The notes below the pieces were generated by a model that was not told the DNA's origin, did no database searches, and saw nothing but the letters and a program-made list of their open reading frames with translations. A DNA stretch of 24,268 nucleotides. Source: Eubacteriales Family XIII. Incertae Sedis bacterium (GTDB taxonomy: Bacteria; Bacillota; Clostridia; Peptostreptococcales; Anaerovoracaceae). The translations under genes and the position numbers were made by a program. Location of the stretch: the NCBI GenBank assembly GCA_031272745.1, contig JAISTF010000197.1, positions 1 through 24,268 of the forward strand, given 5' to 3'. Shown one piece after another: positions 1 to 5,183 of this stretch (its first letter is position 1; every line of letters starts with the position of its first letter).

Positions 1-173
1 AGCGTCACAAACACCGCCTTCACCTGCGCGCGCGGCGTGCCCGTCCGTTCGAGCCCCGCGAGGATCCGCGACGCGCGGATGCCCGCGTCAATCAAAATCG
101 CGACCGCGCCGCATTAGAACAGGAAGCAGATGCCGCTGCTGCCGCTGGAAAACGAACACAGGGACAGCGCCAT
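1..173 (-). pseudogene. WalJ/YycJ-like MBL-fold hydrolase, 5' end, interrupted by in-frame TAA
   Basis: Reading from ATG at 173 gives MALSLCSFSSGSSGICFLF, then TAA (116-114). In the same frame it continues CGAVAILIDAGIRASRIL and on to AVFVT at the window edge. The SGSSG motif, the LIDAGI strand and the approach to the expected VTHxHxDH metal motif (beyond the edge) are the N-terminal signature of YycJ/WalJ-type metallo-beta-lactamase-fold proteins. The spacing between motifs is normal, so the TAA replaces a single residue, possibly a Tyr codon changed by one base. TAA is an ordinary stop here (gyrA and the sigma gene end with it), so reassignment is unlikely. The gene starts 2 nt after rnhA ends and is probably the last cistron of the parAB-phosphatase-rnhA run. 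It may be a genuine broken gene or a sequencing error. The family assignment rests on about 58 codons. Confidence 0.6.
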
Positions 174-175
174 CG

Positions 176-787
176 TCAGAACGACTCCGCGCCTTCGGCA
201 TGTGACAGCCCCGAGCCGCCGTCGCCGCCCACACCGCCGCCCGCCCGCGCCGCGTCCACCCCGCGGTTCGCGAGCGCGTCCGCCTCGTTGTTGCGCGCGA
301 CGACGTGCAAAAACTCCTCGTACGAAAACCCGTCCCCGTTGTGCTCGCGGAACCGCGCGAACGCCCTCCGCAGCACGCCGTCCGAAGCGTCGGGCCGCAC
401 ATGCCCCTTCACCAAGAAAAACCGGAACTCGTAGTCCGGCAAAAACGCGAGCAGCCGCTCCCACAGGTCGCGGTTCTCCACGGGCTTCTTCGCCTGCGTC
501 ATCCAGCCGTTCCCGCGCCACCGCTCGTACCAGCGGTTCCGCAGGCAGTTCGTCAAATAACTGCTGTCGCTGAAGACGTGCACCTCGTACCCCTTCTTTT
601 TGAGCGCCTCGAGCCCCGCGATCAACGCGCACAGCTCCATGCGGTTGTTCGTCGTGTCCGCCTCGCCGCCGAAGAGTGCCTTCTCGCGCCCGCCGTACTC
701 GAGGATTGCGCCCCAGCCGCCCGTGTTCGTCTCGAACTGGTTGCCCGAGCAGGCCCCGTCTGTGTAAATGCGAATGGTTTCCGTCAT
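176..787 (-). CDS. rnhA: Ribonuclease HI with an insertion and a Gly-rich tail
   Basis: Degrades the RNA strand of RNA-DNA hybrids in the cytoplasm (R-loops, primers). The protein has 203 residues against about 155 for the classic enzyme. The four catalytic acids are visible: Asp10 (YTDGACSGN), Glu51 (NNRMEL), Asp74 (FSDSSYL) and Asp170 (NNEADALAN). The KGH motif (127-129) is normally followed closely by the last Asp. Here about 33 residues (131-163, predicted helical, with DGFSYEEFLHVV) intervene. From memory, similar longer forms exist in clostridia, so this may be a subfamily trait. Residues 177-203 form a Gly-rich tail of no known function. The ATG at 787 has a GGAG about 7 nt upstream. 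The gene lies 36 nt downstream of the phosphatase gene and is probably co-transcribed with it. Confidence 0.9.
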   Translation of the reverse strand: MTETIRIYTDGACSGNQFETNTGGWGAILEYGGREKALFGGEADTTNNRMELCALIAGLEALKKKGYEVHVFSDSSYLTNCLRNRWYERWRGNGWMTQAKKPVENRDLWERLLAFLPDYEFRFFLVKGHVRPDASDGVLRRAFARFREHNGDGFSYEEFLHVVARNNEADALANRGVDAARAGGGVGGDGGSGLSHAEGAESF

Positions 788-823
788 CAGCTCCGACCGC
801 GCCCTGTTATTCCCTCAAAACGC

Positions 824-1930
824 TCACGACAGGAAGTCCGCGACGACGACGGTGCGGTCGTCCTTCGCCGTGAGCAGGCTGTATTTCGCGGATTCCTCGG
901 CGATCGCGTGGGCGAGGTATTTGCCGTCGTAGGCGTGGCAGCGCTCGGCCGTCTCGCGCACGCCGTCGTGCCCGTAGGCCCGCTGCGTCAGCGCGTCGAC
1001 CTCCTCGACGATGCCGTCGGTGTACAGCACGAGGCGGTCGCCGGGGTGCATGATCACGACTTCCTCCTCGTAGCTGTCCGGCTCCGAGATCACGCTGATC
1101 GGCATCCCGCGCACCTGCACGACCTCGGGCCGCCCATTGTCGCGCACGATGAGCGGCGCGCAGTTGTGCCCCGCGTTCGCGACCGACAGCGTCCGCTCGC
1201 GCCGGTCGTAGAGACACAGCACCATCGTCACATAGATGGCCCCGTCGATGCCGAGCTCCGTGAATTCCTTCAATAACAATCCCAGCAGATGCGCCATTCC
1301 TTCGGAGGCGCTTTTTTCGTTTGCGTTGGCGCGGATGCGCTCCTGCATGAAGACCGTGAGCAGCGACGCCTGGATGCCGTGGCCCGAGACGTCCGCGATG
1401 TAGAGCAGGAAGGTGTCGTCCGTGATGCGCAGCACGTCGAAGAAATCGCCGCCGAGATCGTCGGCCGGCAGGTAGACGGAGTTCACCGCGAGCGCGTCCC
1501 AGTGCAGGCCGTCCGCCGGCAGGATGCTGCGCTGGATGCTCTGCGCGATGGCCGTCTCGGCGCGCACCTTCGCGAGCTCCTGCGTCAGATTTTCCCGCAG
1601 CAGGCGGGTCTCCGAAATGTCCTCATAGTATTCGACGCGGAAGCAGCCCTCGTCCCCGAGGTCCACGTCCTTCGCCGAGAGGCGAAAGGGCACGTCCGCG
1701 AGCACGACATCGAAAAAACCCTCGTCTCCCGCCGGCTGCGAAAGATTGCCCGACGCGTCCCGCGGCACCTGGTCGCCGTAGACGAGCGCCGCCTTCTTGC
1801 CGGTGAGGTCGCCGAAAAGCTCCTGCATCTCCTCGTTCATGAAAAGAATCTCGCCCTGCCTGTCCAAGAGCCAGGCGGATATGGGAAATCCTTCCAATAA
1901 CTTTTCTAACGCGTTTCTTCCTGTGCTCAT
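824..1930 (-). CDS. PAS-PP2C (RsbU/SpoIIE-type) serine phosphatase
   Basis: A 368-residue protein predicted to dephosphorylate an anti-anti-sigma factor (RsbV/SpoIIAA type). Residues ~10-110 form a PAS-like sensor (SAWLLDRQGEILFMNEEM ... VEYYEDISETR). A short helical linker follows (111-135, QSIQRSILP), as is typical of RsbU-like proteins. Residues ~140-368 are the PP2C domain, with metal-binding candidates Asp162 (GGDFFD), Asp180 (ADVSGHG), Asp305 (YTDGI) and Asp357/Asp358 (KDDRTVV). No membrane segment is visible, so sensing is probably cytoplasmic. The ATG start overlaps the parB stop as ATGA, which implies translational coupling to chromosome-partition genes. The only visible substrate candidate in the window is the RsbV-like protein at 22018-22326; that link is inferred. 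It might instead serve another partner-switching system elsewhere. Confidence 0.88.
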   Translation of the reverse strand: MSTGRNALEKLLEGFPISAWLLDRQGEILFMNEEMQELFGDLTGKKAALVYGDQVPRDASGNLSQPAGDEGFFDVVLADVPFRLSAKDVDLGDEGCFRVEYYEDISETRLLRENLTQELAKVRAETAIAQSIQRSILPADGLHWDALAVNSVYLPADDLGGDFFDVLRITDDTFLLYIADVSGHGIQASLLTVFMQERIRANANEKSASEGMAHLLGLLLKEFTELGIDGAIYVTMVLCLYDRRERTLSVANAGHNCAPLIVRDNGRPEVVQVRGMPISVISEPDSYEEEVVIMHPGDRLVLYTDGIVEEVDALTQRAYGHDGVRETAERCHAYDGKYLAHAIAEESAKYSLLTAKDDRTVVVADFLS

Positions 1931-2868
1931 CCCCTGCTTTTTCCGGCGGCGCGAAGGAATTCGACGATTTCGTCGAGGCCGTCCTCCTCAAAATACTGGA
2001 GTTCCACGCTTCCCGTGGCGCGGGTGCCCTTGATGACGACCTTTGTGCCGACAAGCGAGGTCAGCTCCTCTTCGACGCGGCGGATGTCCTCGGATTTTGC
2101 GGCATCCCTGCGCGGCCGGCGTTTTTGCTTCTCCCTGCCGTGCGCGGCGTCCGCGCAGATGCGCTCCGCCTCGCGGACGGACAGGCCGTTTCTCACGATG
2201 CGCTCGGCGATTTTCTGCTGGGTGGCCTCGTCGCGCACCGCGCCGAGCGCGTTCGCGTGACCCTGTGACAGCGCGCCCGTGCGCAGGTATTCTAAGATTT
2301 CCTCGGGGAATTTGAGCAATCGCAGCGTGTTCGCGATGTGCGAGCGGCTCTTGCCGACGGCGCGCGACAGCGCTTCCTGCGTCATGCGGTATTTGCCGAT
2401 GATCGTGCGGTACGCGCCCGCTTCTTCGAGCGGGTTCAGGTCTTCGCGTTGCATGTTTTCGATGAGCGCAATCAGCGCGTTTTCCTCGCTCGTGACGTTT
2501 TTCACAATGGATGGAATCTCGCGCAGGCCGGCCTTGCGCGCGGCGCGCCAACGCCGCTCTCCCGCAATCAGCTCATAGCCGAGGTCGGTTTTCTTCACGA
2601 GAATCGGCTGAATCACGCCGTAGGTCTCGATCGACGCGGCGAGCTCTTCGATGGTCTCCGCGTCGAACGTCTGGCGCGGCTGCATCCCGTTCGGCTTGAT
2701 TTCGTCGATGTCGAGATAGAGCACCGCGTTTTCCGGCGCGGCGGCGGGCGGCTGTTTTTCGGATGGGTTTTCGGAAGCGGGCTGCCTTCTTGTCGTCAAA
2801 ACGGGCGTCTGCATGTCGCCGAACAGCGCGTCGAGGCCGCGCCCGAGCGCTTTTGTCTTCCCCGTCAT
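1927..2868 (-). CDS. parB: Chromosome-partitioning protein ParB (Spo0J)
   Basis: CTP-dependent DNA clamp that loads at parS, spreads along DNA and recruits SMC to the origin. The 313-residue length is usual. Visible parts: the N-terminal ParA-activating segment with the GRGLDALFG signature; the CTP-binding/ParB-box region (YGVIQPILVK, then IAGERRWRAARKAGL); the helix-turn-helix that reads parS (MTQEALSRAVGKSRSHIANTLRLLKF region); and a C-terminal dimerisation tail. Its start overlaps the parA stop (ATGA) and its stop overlaps the phosphatase start (ATGA), forming a tightly coupled three-gene unit. Two perfect parS sites lie 866-929 bp upstream of its start, in the parA leader region. Confidence 0.96.
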   Translation of the reverse strand: MTGKTKALGRGLDALFGDMQTPVLTTRRQPASENPSEKQPPAAAPENAVLYLDIDEIKPNGMQPRQTFDAETIEELAASIETYGVIQPILVKKTDLGYELIAGERRWRAARKAGLREIPSIVKNVTSEENALIALIENMQREDLNPLEEAGAYRTIIGKYRMTQEALSRAVGKSRSHIANTLRLLKFPEEILEYLRTGALSQGHANALGAVRDEATQQKIAERIVRNGLSVREAERICADAAHGREKQKRRPRRDAAKSEDIRRVEEELTSLVGTKVVIKGTRATGSVELQYFEEDGLDEIVEFLRAAGKSRG

Positions 2869-3650
2869 GCCAACACCGTCCTTTTTTCCTCGTCGGAAAG
2901 GAATTCCTCCGCAAAATCACGGTATGCCTCCGCGCCCTTGGAATGCGGATCATAATGCGTGATGGGAAGGCCGAAGCCCGGCGCCTCAGCCAATTTGACG
3001 TTGCGCGGGATGACCGTGGAATATACCTTGTCGCGGAAATATTTTTTCACTTCTTCGATGACCTGGATGGACAGATTTGTGCGACCGTCGAACATGCTGA
3101 GGATGACGCCCTGCACGTCCAGATCCGGATTGAGATTTTTTCGCACGAGTTCGATGGTGCTCATCAGCTGGCTCACGCCTTCGAGCGCGTAAAACTCGCA
3201 TTGAATCGGGATGAGCACGCTGTCGACCGCCGTCAGCGAATTGATCGTGAGCAGGCCGAGCGACGGCGGGCAGTCGATGAACAGATAGTCATAGTCGCCC
3301 TTTACGCGGTCAAGCGCGTTTTTCAAACGGCGCTCCCGTCCTTCGAGCTCCACGAGCTCGATTTCCGCGCCCGCCAGTTCCACGCTCGCGGGGATGATCC
3401 ACAGATTGGGGATGCCCGTGCTGATGATGGCGTCCTTCGGATCGACATCCGTATCAATCAGCACATTGTACAGCGAATACTCCAGCTCTTTCTTGTTGAT
3501 GCCCAGACCGGTCGTCGTGTTTCCCTGCGGGTCGATATCCAAGATGAGAATCCGTTTGCCTTTGAGCGCCAAACAGGTCGCCAGATTGATATTGGTCGTC
3601 GTCTTTCCCACGCCGCCCTTTTGATTGAAAATCGCGATTGCCTTTCCCAT
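2865..3650 (-). CDS. parA: Chromosome-partitioning ATPase ParA (Soj)
   Basis: DNA-binding ATPase that works with ParB in origin segregation; in Bacillus, Soj also controls DnaA. The 261-residue length is typical of chromosomal Soj. The deviant Walker A (NQKGGVGKTTTNINLA) sits at residues ~9-24, the Walker A' motif (LILDIDPQGNTT) near 35-47, and Walker B (YDYLFIDCPPSLG) near 120. The ATG at 3650 follows a strong AGGAGG with about 4 nt spacing. It is the first gene of parA-parB-phosphatase. A promoter candidate lies at 3689-3717 and two parS sites are just upstream, so ParB bound at parS could influence its own expression; this is inferred. Confidence 0.97.
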   Translation of the reverse strand: MGKAIAIFNQKGGVGKTTTNINLATCLALKGKRILILDIDPQGNTTTGLGINKKELEYSLYNVLIDTDVDPKDAIISTGIPNLWIIPASVELAGAEIELVELEGRERRLKNALDRVKGDYDYLFIDCPPSLGLLTINSLTAVDSVLIPIQCEFYALEGVSQLMSTIELVRKNLNPDLDVQGVILSMFDGRTNLSIQVIEEVKKYFRDKVYSTVIPRNVKLAEAPGFGLPITHYDPHSKGAEAYRDFAEEFLSDEEKRTVLA

Positions 3651-3688
3651 GCCTCCTCCTTTTTGCGCAAGCCATTGCGTCGTTTTTT

Positions 3689-3717
3689 AGTATAGAGGAT
3701 TTGCTCCCGTTGTGCAA
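3689..3717 (-). promoter_or_regulatory. Candidate sigma-A promoter of parA
   Basis: On the minus strand a TTGCAC -35-like hexamer (3717-3712) is separated by exactly 17 nt from TATACT (3694-3689). The predicted transcript starts near 3682 and leads into parA at 3650. The -10 matches well (5/6) and the -35 is weak (3/6). The region between it and parA contains no other gene. Confidence 0.5.
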
Positions 3718-3733
3718 TGCGTTTGCAAGAAAA

Positions 3734-3749
3734 TGTTTCACGTGAAACA
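3734..3749. promoter_or_regulatory. parS site 1 (perfect 16-bp palindrome)
   Basis: TGTTTCACGTGAAACA is an exact copy of the Bacillus-type parS consensus bound by ParB/Spo0J. It lies 84 bp upstream of the parA start and 17 bp upstream of the predicted parA -35 element. Confidence 0.97.
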
Positions 3750-3781
3750 ATCATGAAACACTTTGCTGCCGTACATCAAAA

Positions 3782-3797
3782 TGTTTCACGTGAAACA
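3782..3797. promoter_or_regulatory. parS site 2 (perfect 16-bp palindrome)
   Basis: A second exact TGTTTCACGTGAAACA, 48 bp centre to centre from site 1. A half-site-like ATGAAACA (3753-3760) sits between the two. The site is 15 bp from the edge of the large foldback repeat at 3813. Confidence 0.97.
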
Positions 3798-3812
3798 TTT
3801 CGCGTTGCACAC

Positions 3813-4009
3813 CTCGGCTGCGCGATACCCACGAGGGGCGTCTTGCGTCGAGCCTTGATTTTTTCAAGCTGTAGCGAGCAAAAATTTTGGTTTGCGTTTG
3901 CATTGTCTGAACGAAGTGAGTTTTTGCAAACGCTCCAAAATTTGCGAGCAAGGCTATGAAAAATCAGGCGAGAACGCACCAAGCCTCTCGTGGGCGCCGC
4001 GCAGTCGAG
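3813..4009. repeat. 197-bp imperfect foldback (MITE-like) element between parA and rsmG
   Basis: The left arm begins CTCGGCTGCGCG (3813) and the right arm ends CGCGCAGTCGAG (4009). The arms stay complementary for about 85 nt each, with scattered mismatches and small gaps, around a central segment TGTCTGAACGAAGTGAGTTT (3904-3923). No reading frame of note lies inside. It fills most of the 375-bp space between parA and rsmG; the remainder holds the parS sites and the parA promoter. The centre resembles that of the repeat inside rsmG (TGTTTGAGCGCGAAGCGCGA at 4638-4657), suggesting one element family. No transposase is present, so any mobilisation would be in trans. Confidence 0.75.
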
Positions 4010-4025
4010 ATAAACAAAACCTTCA

Positions 4026-5057
4026 TCACAAAGGAACTTTTGACGGAATCCCCTCGCGGCGTGGGTATTTCTCCGGCGTCGCCCGCTCCTTGCGCACCAC
4101 ATACAAAGCGTGGGCGCGATCCGGCAACAAATCTTGATAGGAAATTATTTCCATATCCGCGGCCGCACCCAACATCTCCCGCGCAAGCAAACTATCCTCG
4201 ATTTCGCCGGATGCCCGCACGGTCTTGTACGCAATCAACGCCCCGCCGACGCGCACAAACGGCAGGCAATACTCGAGGATCACCGGCAACGCACCCACCG
4301 CGCGGCAAACCGCCAGATCAAACCGCTCGCGCAGCGCCGCGTCATGCCCGGCTGTCTCCGCCCGCGCATGCACCGCCCGCACACCCCTGAGCGCCAATTT
4401 TTCCGCAGCATACTCGATGAAATCTATCCGCTTTTGCAAAGAATCCATCAACAAAAACCGCTTCTCCGGATACAGCAAAGCCAGCGGCAACCCCGGAAAC
4501 CCCGCCCCCGTCCCCACATCGACAACCCTCTGCGGCTCGTTGTCACAAGATTCCACCGCATGGGGCGCAACGCTTGCGGAGCGAGCCTCCGCAGGAGCGT
4601 AGAAATTCTCAGCGAAATCGCCGTCCGCAAATCCGACTGTTTGAGCGCGAAGCGCGAGTTTCGGATTTGCAGGCGATTGAGCGCGTAGAATTTCACGCGA
4701 CGAGGACCAGCGAGCGGAGCAAGTGTTGCGCCCCTCACTTTGGTTGCTATCGGAGCAAGCATCCGTCTGCCCGCCGTGATGCTTCGAGAAAACCGCCCCC
4801 ACCGGCGCCAGACTATCCAGTATCTGAAGCTCCACAAACTCCACCGGCTCCGTGATCGCCGTCAGGTTCACCGTCTCGTTGCGCTCCAACACCAACGCCA
4901 TCAATTCCATCAGCGCATCCGCAAACGAAGCATCCAAAAGCCGCCGCGCCTCCGCTTCCGAGACCTCCTCGCGCCGCGCCAAAGCCCGCAGCCCCCGCTC
5001 CAGCCGCGCCCGCGCCTCGGCCGTCTCATTATTCCCAAAAATACTTGACAATCGCAT
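4026..5057 (-). CDS. rsmG: 16S rRNA (guanine-N7) methyltransferase RsmG (GidB) with an 86-residue internal insertion
   Basis: Methylates N7 of a guanine in the 530 loop of 16S rRNA using SAM. The protein has 343 residues against about 207-240 for family members. Residues 1-90 match the N-terminal helical part (NETVNLTAITEP, LQILDSLAPV). Residues 177-343 carry the SAM-binding motif (VVDVGTGAGFPGLPLAL) and the rest of the Rossmann fold (FDLAVCRAVGALP, LIAYK). Between them, residues 91-176 have no counterpart in the family; this stretch is encoded largely by the foldback repeat at 4562-4734. It lies between two core segments and keeps the frame. The ATG at 5057 sits only about 2 nt after GGAG, so a TTG two codons in (5051) may be the true start. 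It lies downstream of mnmG, as in many Firmicutes. Confidence 0.9.
   Translation of the reverse strand: MRLSSIFGNNETAEARARLERGLRALARREEVSEAEARRLLDASFADALMELMALVLERNETVNLTAITEPVEFVELQILDSLAPVGAVFSKHHGGQTDACSDSNQSEGRNTCSARWSSSREILRAQSPANPKLALRAQTVGFADGDFAENFYAPAEARSASVAPHAVESCDNEPQRVVDVGTGAGFPGLPLALLYPEKRFLLMDSLQKRIDFIEYAAEKLALRGVRAVHARAETAGHDAALRERFDLAVCRAVGALPVILEYCLPFVRVGGALIAYKTVRASGEIEDSLLAREMLGAAADMEIISYQDLLPDRAHALYVVRKERATPEKYPRREGIPSKVPL
4562..4734. repeat. 173-bp foldback element in frame inside rsmG
   Basis: The left arm starts GGGGCGCAAC (4562) and the right arm ends GTTGCGCCCC (4734). The arms pair imperfectly along about 75 nt, including CGCAAATCCG (4625-4634) against CGGATTTGCAG (4662-4672). 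The centre TGTTTGAGCGCGAAGCGCGA resembles the centre of the 3813-4009 element. The left arm contains CGGAGCGAGCCTCCGCAG (4577-4594), which differs by one base from two copies in mnmG. In the rsmG reading direction there is no stop codon. Confidence 0.8.
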
Positions 5058-5074
5058 TCTCCTATATATATACT
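5045..5074 (+). promoter_or_regulatory. Strong plus-strand promoter overlapping the rsmG start codon
   Basis: TTGACA (5045-5050, perfect -35) is followed after 18 nt by TATACT (5069-5074). It points away from rsmG, whose start codon lies inside the spacer. The predicted start near 5081 would give a transcript of about 90 nt ending at the terminator below. No plus-strand protein gene follows, and plus-strand transcription past the terminator would be antisense to mnmG. Confidence 0.5.
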
Positions 5075-5080
5075 ATTGTC

Positions 5081-5170
5081 GCAGGGGCGTCTGCTCGTGG
5101 TCGGCGGTCACCCCCAATGGGTTAAGTGGCCGTCTGTCTGACCAAAACAGGCGGCTTTACTTTTTTTATT
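5081..5170 (+). ncRNA. Candidate structured small RNA
   Basis: The segment lies between a strong promoter and an intrinsic terminator in the 126-bp gap between mnmG and rsmG. It can fold as TGGTC (5098-5102)/GACCA (5140-5144) enclosing a 9-bp helix GGCGGTCAC (5103-5111)/GTGGCCGTC (5126-5134). The 5' end can form GCAG-GGGCGT-CTGC (5081-5094). The long helix shares bases 5129-5134 with the terminator stem, so the two folds exclude each other, as in an attenuator. I do not recognise a known RNA family. It could instead be an intergenic repeat that merely looks like an RNA gene. Confidence 0.4.
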
Positions 5171-5171
5171 T
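5129..5171 (+). terminator. Intrinsic terminator, plus strand
   Basis: Stem GCCGTCTGT (5129-5137) and ACAGGCGGC (5147-5155) with one G-U pair and a 9-nt loop, followed by TTTACTTTTTTTATTTT. The T-run is on the plus-strand side only, so it does not serve mnmG, which ends at 5184 on the minus strand. Confidence 0.7.
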
Positions 5172-5183
5172 TCAAGAAATATT

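Noticed and set aside
114..116. TAA read through as an amino acid (genetic code change)
   Set aside because: gyrA and the sigma factor gene end with TAA at their expected C-termini, so TAA is a functional stop in this genome.
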